64,000 nucleotides of DNA from Clarireedia homoeocarpa (GCA_001465935.1 LNKV01000036.1:248001-312000); one strand, 5' to 3'. Numbered from the stretch's first letter, positions 13,310-25,710 are shown. Numbers and translations are program-made. Notes: generated from the letters alone by a model not told the origin.

Positions 13310-16300
13310 TCATGAGAAATCATCATCGCCACCGATAGCTCCTTCACCATCCAGAACGTCAACCCTGAGAACCAATTCCTTGGTTTCTCTCGCGATCTCG
13401 AATGCAATTGGTGGTAAGCTTTGATTCCAGGCCCTCCATTCGGCATCTCCTTCGTCATCATCCCTTCCTTCATTCGCAATCATTCTACCTTTGTAGCCAG
13501 CGTCCAAGATTCGCTCTCTACAGGCTGAGAGTTTTTGAAGCACGGGTTGACTTTGTGAGCGGAGGGCTGTATTGCTGTTCATGACGTCTTCGGTGGCTGC
13601 GACAACATCACCAACGACATTGGCGATGGCGTCAATACCGTTCGAGATAGCGTTTATACCACCGTCAGAACGGATTGAAGCAACCAAACTTTGAATGTTC
13701 TGTACCAACAGGGCGGTTTGATCCTCTAGGTACATCTACATTTGCATTAGCTAGCAATTCTTAGCGAGAATATGATATTCATTACCTTAAGTTCTTCCAC
13801 GTCACTCTCTTGGGACCTCAGACCGAAGCCTACAGTCATGGGGGCTGGTGGTGGAGGAGGAGTCAAGGGAGCTGGACTTGGTGGACCACTTGGAGGGCCT
13901 CTAGGGGCTTGTAATAGTAAGGGAACTGATTTTCCACCGCCTATGCTTAAGCTACTAGGGACGGGATTGCTAGCAAGCGGCGAGGGCATGCTATTTTCAA
14001 TCGGGTTGATGTTAGGAATGGAAATTCCGTTGCCTATAGGATCACCTCGTGAACTAGGTCGAGCACCATTGAGTGAATCTTTCCCGGAGCTCTTGGGCCG
14101 CATTGACTCGCGTGGGGAGTTGATAGGACTATACATCGACGAGTCGGTACTAGTATGGCCATTGCGTAGACCGAGGAACGGGCCAGGAACGTAGCCATCA
14201 AGACTTGCTCTTGAAGATTCCATACTCTGTCTCGCCGATCCTGAACCTGGTCTCTCATGCTCATCTGTACTCTGTCGTGGTGATTCAACGATTTCCCTAG
14301 ATGCGTCCTCGGCTGGCTTGATATTTTCCGGCTGTATAACGGGCGCCTCCTTTTGTGGAGTAGGCTCTTGCTTGATCTCGCGAACTGGGAGAGATTTTGG
14401 TGCCTCAACCGGTGCCAGCTTAACCTCCTCCTCTTCTTCTAATTCCCCAGCAGGCGTAGGCCTAACCTTGACCATGCGAACCAATTCAACAACAGTAGAA
14501 GTAAGATGAGAAGCAGCGGCATCGAGAATTGAGACAGGAGAAAGTCCTTTGGCACCAGCAAAGTTCCTTGATGCGGTTATCAAGTTGTTGGCAGTTGCGG
14601 AGAGCTTGGCCTTCAGCTTGCTTTGCTTTTGGGCTAATTCTCCGGTGCTTTTGGGGGCTTCGTCAATGTCTTGCGAAATTCTTCGCACATTGACAATTAT
14701 ATTCTTCATGTGATCGATAACTTTCGTAGGATCATTAGATCGAGCTGTTTGCAGCAGTTCGTTGATAGAAATTTGGAACTTGGTGACATGGACATCCTTG
14801 ATCAGACCGTCCTCCTGTGTGAATCCGCTCTCCTGCGCATACTTCGCCGCGTCTTGAATCGTGAGGCCCATAGAATTTGCTCTCAAGCTACGGAGTTGCG
14901 TCTTCGCTTTCGCGTATCGATTTCTCCAATCGTTAACCTCTTCTTCCAGCTTGTTAACCATGGATTCTAGCTCTGCTTCTCGATTGTAAGATGCGCCACT
15001 TCGCTCCGATAACATCCTCATTTCCCGGAGGAATTCTCGAGCTTCATTGCGAACCTCCTCAGTGATCTCCTGTTGCTCTCTGAGCTCAGCTCGAAGCTCT
15101 TCATTTTCACGTTCCAAGTCTGGATTATTAGTGCCCACGCCTCTGTTCGAGCCGACAGTCTGGAGCTCCGTCAACCGTGACCTTAATTCTCTCTCCGAGT
15201 TGGCCTGTGATGCTCGTACTCGCTCAAGCTCTGATTGTAAGTCGTCATTAAGATTTTGTGCATCCGCAAGCTTGTTCTCTAGGTTAATCCTAAGATCCGC
15301 CCACTCCCTCCTTTCAGAATCAAGTGATGCACCATTGCCTCTCTGTGCATTTAGTGCATTTTGTAGTTCGTCATCTTTTCGTTTCAGCTCGTCTTCCATA
15401 GAGTCAAGCTTCTCTCGTAATTCTGCCACTTGAGATTGGTAGTCGTCAATCAGTTTCTGATTCGTCTGTTCTTTGTTAGGACGCGCCAGTGGATAAGCAG
15501 GAACGGGTGTAACTTACATCAGAGCTCCTATCACTCTTTTTGCTTTCCCTTTGCCTAGTAGCGCCCTCAAGGCCAAATGCATCGTTGTCGTCATCATCAT
15601 TATCTTCAGCTCCACTCTCGTCTTCTACCATAGTGCTCTTATTCGGCACAATTGTATTACTCTGAAATGTTTTTGGTGTCGGTCGGCCGTAATCATTAGG
15701 TGGAATTCCGGGTGAGGGTGGTATAACCAGGTTCCCGTTAGGAGGCATTCTTGGTCCATTTCGCGATTCGCTCCTTGCAGAGTATGCAATTGAGCTAGCA
15801 TCTGAGGGTCTCCGCATACGACTCGGACCTCTAGGTGGTAGATCTCCAGACGGACCGTTTCCATTTCTACTACGTATGGAAGCAGGACTTCCAATGCGAT
15901 TTATATCACCAGCAACAAATTTAGGAAACCTTCTTTCCAGTTCGTAGAAGACATCTGTAGCTAGATCTCGAAATCTAGGTGGAGGAAGCGTTGAAAGCTT
16001 TTGGCGCGCTTGGTTTCGTTTCGGGTGGAAGGTATCTTTTGGCAGTAAATACGGAGGAGGTCCTCCTTGCTGGTCGTTTCTTTGTCCATTTGGCGTCCGT
16101 CTCCCTGCTTGTTGGCGTCTAAGAAGTTCGTCGAAAACGTCGGTACTAAGCTCCTGGAATTGAACTGGTGAAAGTCGCAGTAGCTTATCTCGCGCCCTGT
16201 TTGGTCTCGGGTTTCCCTTTTCGTCTCGTAAAGATGCTGCTAAGTACCGTTTCAGTGCGACATAATGTTCTGATAACACTCCTTCGAATTGCTCGTCCTT

Positions 16301-16579
16301 TTTACCCTGCCCACTCTCGCTTCCTGCATATAAGCCCGTACCAATACTCGAACGACCGACTGAGCTTGGGGGAGATGGATTGCCCGGGCTGCCACCTGAA
16401 GAACCTCTAGGTGGGAACCCTCCTCCATTCATTGTGCCGTTCGAGCTACTCGATACCGGCGGTGAAGCTAGCTGACCGCGACTCGTTTGGTAGGGAGAAT
16501 CGTCGTTATATTTATTATATCCTAACCATTCGTTTTCGTCTATAGAAACAGGCGATAAAGGTCCATTGCGATTGTTCAT
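13310..16579 (-). CDS. spa2: Spa2 polarity scaffold (polarisome component)
   Basis: A scaffold for polarised growth at hyphal tips and septa that binds formins and MAPK modules in yeasts and moulds. Three exons (16579-15518, 15465-13786, 13735-13310) with phase-0 introns of 52 and 50 bp give about 1055 residues. The N-terminal part carries the two Spa2-homology (GIT_SHD) repeats, about 125-155 (KLLRLSPVQFQELSTDVFDE) and about 186-218 (KLSTLPPPRFRDLATDVFYE). A long coiled coil follows (about 360-560), then a Pro/Ser-rich linker and a conserved-looking helical C-terminus (about 915-1055). The order matches the family and the length is in the usual range. The second Met-initiated frame at 15429 is internal, not a separate gene. 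Confidence 0.95.
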
Positions 16580-16947
16580 TGTAAGTCGCGGGTGAGTGTG
16601 AGATTAGATAGCAAGGCCTTTCTTTGGAGTCGGAGCGCAATTGCTCGAGAGTATCTAAAAGCTTGCGAGATGTCGAAAGCCTAAAAATCAACGGCCCAAG
16701 CCCGAAAGAAAAGGTCGGGGGAGTTTATGTGATCTACACATGCAAAAAGCAAAGTCAAGCTGGAACAAGTTGAAGAAGTCCTGAAACGGTGTGAATTAAC
16801 AAGGCCGTTTGGTCAAAGCGAGAGAGCAAGCTCGAAGGATGCGGATGTAATCGCAATGTAAGGGTTGTTTTTCGTCCGTATTGCGTACCCTGTAGGAAGT
16901 AGGTGTTGAGAGGGAGGTGGAACGATGGAATGATGGAACGATGGAAA

Positions 16948-16983
16948 GGTGCAAAGGTGCAAAGGTGCAAAGGTGCAAAGGTG
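16948..16983. repeat. 8-bp tandem repeat (GGTGCAAA)4
   Basis: Four perfect head-to-tail copies about 370 bp upstream of the spa2 start codon. Confidence 0.85.
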
Positions 16984-18301
16984 GGAAAGGCGGAAAATCC
17001 GTGGGTCGCGGTAATGACAGTCTAACTGATTTGTTGTACAGCAACAATGAATGGGGGAACAAAGGACTGGAGAGTACTACTTTGTAGAGAGAGCCAAGGC
17101 GAGTTGAGTTCGATATGAGTTGAGAGGACTGGTATGATACTGCACTCATGAACTTGATCCGTCAAGGTTAGAAAGCAGGAGAGACGGAGGGCCGGAAATT
17201 CCAGACGATGCAAGTGGAAGGGCAATGCAGGTGATGAGTGTCTAGCTTTCTCGCTTTCTCGCTTTCCTGGGGGAGGTTTAATTATGATTTCTTTTGTCCA
17301 GTTGCTAGTGAAATTCTTCCAATCTCCAATCATCCACCAGATCCCCTGAAAAAACAACGTCGCGTTTGGGTTGCAAGTTGTGCTGTGTGCTGGTAGGTCT
17401 GTTCTGCTGTGGTTCTGCTGTGGTAGCTGCCTTTTCCGGGAGAGGGCAGAGACGGGCTGGGATTGGTCGGCCGGTGGAAGGATGGGCGGATGGGCAGCAC
17501 ACAGAGTCAGGGTAAGGTTACGAGTACACACTTGACTAGATTCCCCCAGCAGGCGACGAACGCTGCTCAAGCTCGAAAATCGATAAGGGAAGGGCTCAAC
17601 CGTGATTGACATTGACGCGATTTTGAAGACACCGGGCACCGAGGGCAATCGGGACGTCTGCATTGGCAATATCAATACCAAGGTACGAGTATCGTATCAT
17701 CTTAATTTTAAATGACTTTTTGCGCGGGAGGGATGCCATGTGCAGATTCACATTTACACATTTACACATTTCCGCTTCTTTACCGCGCCTACTCCGTACA
17801 TGTTGTGAGATTCCGGCCTCCTCGACGTCCTATACTCCGTACGTACGAGGTAGGTGGTATGAAGTGGCGCATAATACCTGTAGTGATCGCAGGTTGCACG
17901 AGACAGAACGAAACAGGAGTGGCAGGTAGGATGATCTTGGGGTTCCTGCCTAGCTGACGAGAACGGGTCCTCCATAGTCCAACCTCCCCGACCTTACAGA
18001 CCTTGTCCAGCTCCAAGTACTTTTACAAGCAAGCAGCAAGCATAATACTACAGTACCAACTTTACCATGGTAGACAATCCATCCATCCCCGTTCCATAAG
18101 AATGCAAACGATGACGAACCCCGACCTACAAGACACAATGATACATACCGTACAGGGTGAGCCGTGTATTCTCATCCCATCTCTCAAACCATTTTGAAAT
18201 CCAAATCCCATTTTCTAGTCCAGTTGTCTGTCCATCATACTCGCTAGCATCGCCCAATCTGCCTAGCCTCCCCCCGTAAAACGACTGAGGAACGTCTCAC
18301 A

Positions 18302-18303
<2 letters not shown>

Positions 18304-18340
<37 letters not shown>
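18304..18340. repeat. Long T homopolymer
   Basis: About 37 uninterrupted T, about 520 bp beyond the ssu72 stop. Length may vary or be mis-assembled. Confidence 0.9.
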
Positions 18341-18857
18341 CTGGCCAAAGGCGAAGGGGGATCGTTCGTCTTCAACATCCCGGATTTCAAAGACAAGTCT
18401 AAAGCTCTAATCTCGTTTCCTTCTAGAACATCTCCGTTACGAATTTTTTCGGACTCGTCGCACGTGGTGGGACCCATCCGCCAAAATGATCCCTGGACGT
18501 CAATTTCCTTTTCTTGATTGAAGAGATGGCGGCCAGACCTTCAAATAGTGCACAGCCTTACATATATCCGAATAGAGAACGCTTTCTACGAGGTATCCTA
18601 GACATTGAACTTATTAACATGCACATTTTCGAGATGAGGCGTCGAAAAAGATATTTAAGTTCATGCTGCACTCCGACATAATGCATATGAACGGGACGGG
18701 ATGACTGGCATAATGTTTATTTGGCATCATGTCGGCTCATTGCTTCGTCCACTTCAAATGCCTTTTTACCCATATCCATAAAACTTGTTACCGTGTGAAC
18801 GCCGAATGGGGTATACCTCGTGGTCTCTAACTCCGTTACAAAATGGAATGCAAAACA

Positions 18858-19700
18858 TTAAAACCATGCTAAGGTCCATACTGCCGGTAAGTTCGGCCAT
18901 CTTTCTTGCCATTCACCGATGATTTCTGGCACCCTTTCGTCAAATCCTGCTCTGCTGCTAGCGCTCCCACTGTCAAAGCCAGCAGGGTTAAGTTCTCTCT
19001 CTTCTGCTGCTGCTTTGTTGAGAGAATCCGCAAGATCCAGGATACCTCTACCACCTACTAGAGCTTCTTCATGGTTGTCTTTGATATCGACGTTGATGAC
19101 ATGCACTGGGCGATTTAAGGGAGAGCCACGGCCTAGTAAATCATCCACAACAGCATCCCAACATCTTTCTTCACAAGTAATAACAACATCCACGACACCG
19201 CCCTCAACGCCTTCAGATCCTTGGTCTGTGCTATGTTGGAGTCGTGGAACACCGACCTGCCAGTCTTGCCATCTTTCAGGACCCCATTTTACTGATCGAT
19301 TTCTTCCAAGCATGTTCAATATACCATTAGCTCGATAGAGACGCGGATCTTTAGCCTCGAGTTCTTTATACATGCTATCATACGAAGTCTTATTAAATTG
19401 GTAGACGTTGGGCTGCGTGATTGAAGGGCCTGGCAGTCGAACAAGGGAGCCTGTCCCGAAAGAGATCACCGGGTAATGAGCTGCAGCTAGTCGTAAATGC
19501 GATTCCATAGATCTATGATGAGGTTTAGTCAGGTACAGACAACATATAAAGGGAATTCGGGTAAAGGTGGCCTACCTGTTGTTATTACTCGCGCAGACTG
19601 TACAGAATTTGAGCTTAAACCCACCCGGGTCTACTCGCTCACCACCATTTGAAGTCGTCTGAGGTGCACCAGCGCCATTAGCAGGCGGGGCTTGGGCCAT
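18858..19700 (-). CDS. ssu72: RNA polymerase II CTD Ser5 phosphatase Ssu72
   Basis: Ssu72 removes phosphate from Ser5 (and Ser7) of the Pol II CTD and works with the cleavage/polyadenylation machinery in the nucleus. Two exons (19700-19576 and 19512-18858) joined through a 63-bp intron give 259 residues. The intron splits the active site: exon 1 ends CASNNN plus AG and exon 2 restores Arg, giving the CX5R signature CASNNNRS with Cys about 36 and Arg about 42. The short N-terminal extension (MAQAPPANGAG...) is typical of filamentous fungi. The C-terminus VWTLAWF matches the family ending. The start ATG (GGCCATGG in reverse) is well placed. Confidence 0.95.
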
Positions 19701-20256
19701 GGTCTTATGGATCTAGAGATTAGATGGCTGTATGTAAAAGGTGCTGAAGATGGTGACGCGTCGAACGCTTTTCGTCTCGAAGATAGAAGCAGTAGGTATG
19801 ATGCAGGAGCAGATTACGATTGCGAACATCTACGAAAGTTAGTAACGTATCGATAGGATATATGCGCGCGGATTCAAGTGAATGGTGAGATTATTCTGTG
19901 GCATTCAGAAGTTGTTAAGTTGCGTAAATAAAAATTGTGTCATCAGCTTTTAAATAAGACAGCTCCAATAATCGTGATCATCAGGTTGCTACAGGGAGAA
20001 TTGAGGATAGGAACGAGGCCCGAGACGCGAGGAGAGTGTTTGCAAGAACATACCAAAGCATTTCCAAGAATTATGTTGAGTGTGTTGTGGTGTTGTGGTG
20101 TTGCGATGTTGCGGTGTTGTGGTGTCTGTGGTGTCTGTGGTGTCTGTGGTGATATTGTGAATCATCAAAGAATTTGTGGGTGTTACGCCAAGAGCTTGGA
20201 GCTTGAAGAGAAGGAAGTTCTTCCCGGGGTCTCGGTTAGAGGTGAGAGCAAAGGGA

Positions 20257-20287
<31 letters not shown>

Positions 20288-20397
20288 TGAGCAAAAGAGG
20301 CGAGAGCTGACAAAGCAGCAGCAGCCAATGAGAGAGGACAGATCAGGTACGGGTTGAGCTGCAGATGCTGAGTAATGAACACCACATAGCTCCATTC

Positions 20398-20448
20398 ATC
20401 CAATTGGGCCGAATCGTCCAATTGGCCCGCATCATCCAATTGGTTTTA
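20398..20448. promoter_or_regulatory. Triple CCAATTGG palindrome array, 18-bp period
   Basis: CCAATTGG occurs at 20400-20407, 20418-20425 and 20436-20443, exactly 18 bp apart, each preceded by T. Each palindrome contains a CCAAT box on both strands, the core bound by the HAP/CBC complex. It lies about 700 bp upstream of ssu72 and 1.7 kb upstream of the SH3 gene. The regulatory role is inferred. Confidence 0.5.
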
Positions 20449-21433
20449 ATCAGAACATGAAACATCGATGCACCGCTTGGCGTAAACTCTAGCTGTACCG
20501 GGGAAAAGTCTAGAGGCCAGAAGTGCTACCTAATTTCTAGCTAGCCAATGTCACTTCGAGATTGCTTTCTCGAAATAGAAATCGAAATGGACAAAAGAGT
20601 TGCGAGGAGAACCAAAGCGTGCGAAGGATCAGAGCCATCAAAGTCCACAAAGCCACCCTTGCAGCGTCGACTATGTTAGACACTCATCGCTGCTGGATTG
20701 TATACACTTTGCATCATCGAGAGCAACACGTCTAATCAAGAATCCAATGGAAAATCCCACCGGGCACCCATTTGTCTCTCTCGAGAACTAACCCAGTTCC
20801 CCCCAAAGACGCGACCACCACCATCCACCCGTATTACCTATTACCTATTACCTATTACCTATTACCGCAAGCCTTATCCGCCCAAGGATCCTACTCTCCG
20901 TCGTTTTCGTTTGATCCGAGGCCAATGAGGTGCAGCAGCTACTTGGTATGCACGGTTTAGACCCGGACGTATGTCTTGACTCTTCTGAACCGGTGTATGC
21001 ACTGCACTGCACTGTACGTCCTGTCCTGTTTGTACGTTGATTTCGCAACTCAAGAACTTCCCCTCCTCTCCATTATATTTTTCACATCTTATATTATACA
21101 CCGGGATCGAGTAACCATCTCTATCTATGCATTATACATTGAGCAATCCGGAATCACCTGCTACGTACGAAAGAGAAAGTGAGAAAGAGCTCTTCCCATC
21201 CCACCCTTTCTTTCCCTTTTATGCCATCCTCTTCCAATTCCCTTGTCCAATAATCGAAATATCGCAGTTGCGGGGTCCCCTGGTCATGTCGCCCTGTGAT
21301 CTTTGCTAGACCTCAGCGTTTGAATCCTCGGCGCTTCGTAGACAACTCATGCGGCTCGAAGAGCGAAGAACCAGTCTTGGCTCATGATTTAGTCGAAGGA
21401 GGTCCAGAGAGCCTGCATAGGAGAATTTGTCCC

Positions 21434-21480
21434 GCTGCTACTGCTACTGCTACTGCTACTGCTACTGCTACTGCTACTGC
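21434..21480. repeat. (CTACTG)n microsatellite
   Basis: About seven perfect hexamer copies in the region upstream of the SH3-domain gene. Confidence 0.9.
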
Positions 21481-22116
21481 CACGGCTCCTATCACTGCCA
21501 ATGTGTTTTGTTGGAAGCGCGTTGGCTACTTGTCACTTTGAATAGCTTGTAGAAACAAAGTAGGGCCCGCCGTCCTTTGGGATCTACCCTTATACAATAC
21601 TGGTACTTTACGCACGAGCTTCTTGAACCACAATTCTCGGATTTTGTTATCCAACACAACTTCTTCAACACACTCCATTCATTATTCATTAAACAACTTA
21701 CAAGTTTTCCGAGTTTGTCCTTCATTTCAACCACTCTCCTCCCTTCACACAATCCTCCTCGCGCCTACTGCGCTAGCATCCACCTACTTACCGTTAACTC
21801 ACTCTCAACAACTCGATCTCACATTCCTGTTCTACCACTAAGAAGACTTGTCTCTCGCAGCTCCTACTTAGAATAGCTCAAGATACGACCACTTCGAGCT
21901 TCCCTGGCGCTAGGACATCATAACAGGCTTCGAACAGACAACGCTCGACCAACGACAATTGCTCGTGCGCTAAGCTAGCCTTCATCGTCTGGTGTATACT
22001 GAGAGCTTGCTGTGCAAGCGTCCATCAACTTTGAAATACCTATATCATACAGAATATTAGATAAAGAAATCGACGCGCGGTTTCTGGGGCAGATCGCGAA
22101 TCACAATCCTTTCACC

Positions 22117-23724
22117 ATGGCAGCTGTCGCTTCTCCAACGTCTTCGCCGGCGTCTTCTCCCCCGCCGGCTTCTTCGCCCACCACGAATCCTAATCATCCT
22201 TCACTACCACCATTGAACACTTCCCCAACCACCCGCAGACCAAACCTGCAACGTCCTACGTCGCATGCATCGAAAAATCGATTGTCGCAGTATTCGAACT
22301 ATTCCGCGCCGTCGCGGTCGCGACCACCTTCTCACATCTTCCCTGTATTCCATTCGAGCCTGAATTATACGATCGTCCGCGATTTCGCATATCCGTCGTT
22401 ACATCCTATGCACTACGGCCCACCTCCCGAGCCCTCTCGCCCACCATCGGGTCTTTCAACTCCCGCTAGTGAATCGCATAAACGGTTATCGGATCTCCCG
22501 ACGTCCTGGGACAGTAGGGGCTCCTGGGCGCCAGGGCCATGGGGTGGTGATGGCTTCGCAAGGGGGGAACAACTTGCGCCTATACATTTTGGGGATGGTC
22601 CACCCTGGAGTGAAGACGAGGATCTGCAGAGTCCAGTTGTAGTCAGTTCACGGCATAGGAAACATAAATCATCTGCAGGGGAATATGGCGGTCACTCGCG
22701 GGGAAGAGGCAGATCTTCAAGAGATGGGGACCGTAGGACAAGCATGCTGAGCCAAGAGAACTTTGACGACGAGAGGGAATATTTTGCCGGCACCGGAGGA
22801 GATGGTAGTGAAAGATATTATGTTAACGAAGGAGATGAAGCAAACGGTCCCGGAGGAGAATACGTTACATATCCTTCAGAGCTTGCTCGGCGGTCAATGT
22901 TAGCTCCATACAATGTTCCAGGTCAAAGAGATTCTCACTTTGCCGGTATCCTACCTAGTCGATCATACACAGATGAGAGTGGTCACGACTACCGCTCCGA
23001 ATCGGACAACTCAAGTACTTCCTCATCTCCAGGAATGACGAGGCTTGACGAATCAAGATATTCACGCGACTACCAATTCACGATTGCCTCACCAGATGAA
23101 GAAATGCATGGCAAGGCAGTCGCCTTGTTCGATTTCGAACGTGAAAATGAAAATGAGCTTCCGCTAGTAGAAGGACAAGTGATTTGGGTATCATATCGAC
23201 ACGGACAAGGTTGGCTTGTGGCAGAAGACCCCAAGACCCAAGAGAGTGGGTTAGTGCCAGAAGAATACGTTCGATTATTAAAAGACATCCAAGGCGGCCT
23301 GAACAGTCTAACAGGGCAAGTTGAACTTGTTAGTCCTGTAGGTGACTCAGGCACACCAACGCAAGCAGAACACAACCAAGTATTCGGCCACAACCCCAGT
23401 TCTAGTAACGGAAGCAATGGGTATCAACAGCCCGTTGTATCAACCTTCTCAACATCCTCCAAAGACTTACACCCTTACCCTCAGCATCTACTTGGCACCC
23501 AGGCTGGTCAGGCGCCTCCTCAAGTCATCCATTATCATGGCCAGCGCGGTGGCAGCCAAGCGAATACCCCGACTGTGTCGAATTCGCAGGAAGGCCTAAC
23601 GGATAGACCGGGGAGTCGGGATGCTAGGCCGCGGAAATCAGAAGATAGCTCGAGTCCTGGGATTACGCTTTCCCCATCTATAGCAGTGCAGGGGCCGGAT
23701 CCGGACGCCAAGAAACCTTCGTAG
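22117..23724 (+). CDS. SH3-domain adaptor, Nbp2/Skb5-like
   Basis: An intronless frame. The first ATG with good context (TTCACCATGG) at 22117 gives 535 residues; the open frame extends upstream only through a GTG. Residues 1-80 are Ser/Pro/Thr-rich and probably disordered. One SH3 domain lies at about 331-385: ALFDFERENENELPLVEGQV, then WVSYRHGQGWLVAE, then GLVPEEYVRLL, carrying the ALYDF-like and GW motifs. This resembles yeast Nbp2 and fission-yeast Skb5, which bring PP2C phosphatases to MAPK pathways or bind PAK kinases. The ortholog name is likely, not certain. Confidence 0.85.
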   Translation: MAAVASPTSSPASSPPPASSPTTNPNHPSLPPLNTSPTTRRPNLQRPTSHASKNRLSQYSNYSAPSRSRPPSHIFPVFHSSLNYTIVRDFAYPSLHPMHYGPPPEPSRPPSGLSTPASESHKRLSDLPTSWDSRGSWAPGPWGGDGFARGEQLAPIHFGDGPPWSEDEDLQSPVVVSSRHRKHKSSAGEYGGHSRGRGRSSRDGDRRTSMLSQENFDDEREYFAGTGGDGSERYYVNEGDEANGPGGEYVTYPSELARRSMLAPYNVPGQRDSHFAGILPSRSYTDESGHDYRSESDNSSTSSSPGMTRLDESRYSRDYQFTIASPDEEMHGKAVALFDFERENENELPLVEGQVIWVSYRHGQGWLVAEDPKTQESGLVPEEYVRLLKDIQGGLNSLTGQVELVSPVGDSGTPTQAEHNQVFGHNPSSSNGSNGYQQPVVSTFSTSSKDLHPYPQHLLGTQAGQAPPQVIHYHGQRGGSQANTPTVSNSQEGLTDRPGSRDARPRKSEDSSSPGITLSPSIAVQGPDPDAKKPS

Positions 23725-24940
23725 CGATTGGAGGAGGGAGTTGTGGTTGGGTGTGCGAGCTAGTTGAGAGGAGGATGGAGAATCAATATACTCATTTCGA
23801 TACTTATGCATATCTATTATATTATATTATATCTATCTATATGGTTGGGTGTCCAGGAGAGGCAGGGTCTTGCAACGGGGAAATGGTATAGGTGCATATG
23901 CGAATGCAAATATAAAAGTGAATGAGGATATCTTTGCTCTTTTTTTCTAATTTTAGGAAAGAAGGAATGAAAAGGAACGGAACGGAACAGAATAGTTGAC
24001 ATGGGAAAAATGGGGAGTGGGGGAGATGATGAAGGGAATGGAAGGGGAGGGAGGGAGGGGAGGTTTCTGTAATGGACTGATATTGATGAGTATGAGTATG
24101 AGTATGAGTATGAGTGAAATGAAGGGAAAAAAGGTTCTTAATGATGATGTCGATGAAAGTTATGTTGACGATGTTGATGCGAACCTGGTATTATTACCCT
24201 TCTTTTGTAGTGTAGTATTGTGTGGGTATGCTTGTTCTTTCTTGCTTCTCAGATGTATGCGTTACCAAATACCCTGGTCTCCGTCATATTTTATTATTCT
24301 TATTATTCCTATTCTTACCATATATCTCTACTATTATTTTCGTTTGGCAGATGGAAAGAAAGGGGAGTCCAGGAAAAGGAATGGGGGTAGATGCTGTGCT
24401 ACTTTGTTAATGTTGATGTTGATATTGATGCTTGTGCGGGGTTTGCGAGAAAAAGGAGAAGTAAGCGAAGGGGAGAGGGGAAACGAGAGTCGGGAACATT
24501 GCAGTATGATTGATTGTTGGTCCTTTGAAAAGGACAAGTAATGGGTAGAGATGGGAGAGGAGAGGAGAGGAGCCAAGCCATATGTTTGTTCCTACAACTA
24601 CAATCACTATCGCTTCCTGCATGCATGCATCCCAAGATCAGCGCAATACATGCAGGCTTGTTACAGCTGGCACACACTCACTCATCTTTTCCCAGCTGGA
24701 TGGAGTACAGATACTTCACCGAATATACGACAAAGAATGATGATATGTGCTCTCCCTTAGCCTCCACTTAATCACTCGCGCTGAAATTCGAATGCAGGCT
24801 TGATACTTGATATGTCTCCATTAAACTATTAGAATCTATAATTATGTTATATAATATAGAGAGAACTACAAGTCACGACTTCAATCTTTTGCCACATCCC
24901 CGAGTTGTTCCTCTTTGATCTCCATGTACGTCGTCTATCT
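23725..24940. other. 3' flank of the SH3 gene
   Basis: Contains a TATTATAT run (about 23813-23830), GAGTAT repeats (about 24086-24114), G/A-rich blocks (about 24000-24060) and GATGTT repeats. Short frames on both strands look repeat-derived. No gene is called. Confidence 0.55.
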
Positions 24941-24949
24941 GCGCTTTCA

Positions 24950-25710
24950 ATAATTCCCCGATCTTCTTCTCGTTCTGCTGGGCTAAATCGAGGTCTATTA
25001 GTTCGAAGATTGTTGGTAGTTGATTCTGAGGTGGTAGCGCGCGCCGCGCGGCGTCGGGGTAGGAAAAGAGGCGGGATTGAAATAGGAGGGAAAAAGGAAG
25101 GAGGGGGGGGGACTTACGGATGGGATCAGCTGAGATGGCGATGCTGGGAACGATGTTGGATGGTGAGAAGGTGGCTTGTTCAACATCTTCGAAGAAATCG
25201 TTGCTCTATATGAGTAAAATGGTTAGCTGAATGAATAAGTCAGAGACTGGGGAAGAGTAAGTTACGTTCTTATTTAGTATCATCTTTCTGAAAGGTCTCA
25301 ACGGAAAATTGCTATGCGGCCAGATTTTCGTCATATCGAAGATATTCCAACGATACAACTCGGCGTCTTTCGAAACCATAATCTGAACACTTGTCGTCCA
25401 GCTAGGATACTTGCCTTTCTCAATAGCATTGGACAGATCCAATTTATGATGATGTGTGTTGTTGAATACGACATCTTGGTTTCCTTCCGCAGTGCAGATT
25501 TTCATGGCGAATCCTCCTACGTCTCCCACGACGTCGGGGAAGCGCCGCTCCCCGCCTATAGTCGGTGTTCGCACTATGCAGGGGGTTTTCTTGCCAACGC
25601 CATCAAGGAAGTCGGCAGAGATTAGGTCGGATATGCCGTGGGCGACTTCGAATTCACCGAATGCGCTGGCGGCTTGTGCGTGCACGACTATTGGGGGATC
25701 TTGGTCTCCT
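24950..25710 (-). pseudogene. Catalase relic (decayed heme catalase)
   Basis: Reading leftwards from about 25700, the minus strand is plainly catalase: VVHAQAASAFGEFEV (with the distal His), SADFLDGVGKKTP, GFAMK, AEGNQDVVFNNT, then AIEKGKYPSW, AELYRWNIFDMTKIWPHSNF and ILNKN. After an intron with usable GT-AG ends (about 25204-25266) come DVEQATFSPSNIVPS and ISADP, then FSYPDAAR with the proximal heme Tyr, and finally INYQQ. Lesions seen: the whole central heme-pocket region between NNT and AIEKG is missing (roughly 120 residues by family comparison); the last intron has a good donor (GTAAGT) but no AG acceptor where needed; a GC-repeat insertion of about 7 bp shifts frame after DAAR; and a stop follows SSN. 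No intact start is found. Not functional as a catalase. Confidence 0.88.

Larger units (their letters stand above)
16580..18857. other. Upstream region of spa2
   Basis: 2.3 kb between the spa2 start and the ssu72 stop, both on the minus strand. It holds a GGTGCAAA octamer array (about 16948-16983), CTTTCTCG repeats (about 17246-17265), ACATTTAC repeats (about 17750-17770) and a T-run of about 37 (18304-18340). A 219-codon frame at 17022-17681 (-) shows no domain and overlaps repeats, so I do not call it. Confidence 0.6.
19701..22116. other. Long divergent promoter region, ssu72 / SH3 gene
   Basis: 2.4 kb without a convincing gene. It contains TGTTGTGG and GTGTCTGTG repeats (about 20078-20153), an AAAG array (about 20260-20290), three 18-bp spaced CCAATTGG palindromes (20400-20443), CTATTAC repeats (about 20836-20865) and a CTACTG array (21434-21480). 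The last 300 bp before the SH3 gene are CT-rich and probably its 5' UTR. Confidence 0.6.

Noticed and set aside
17022..17681. 219-codon frame upstream of spa2 (-)
   Set aside because: Repeat-rich, no domain, and lies in the spa2 promoter/5' UTR; ambiguous at best.
22012..22116. Longer start for the SH3 gene
   Set aside because: The extension begins with GTG, not ATG; the ATG at 22117 has a strong context.
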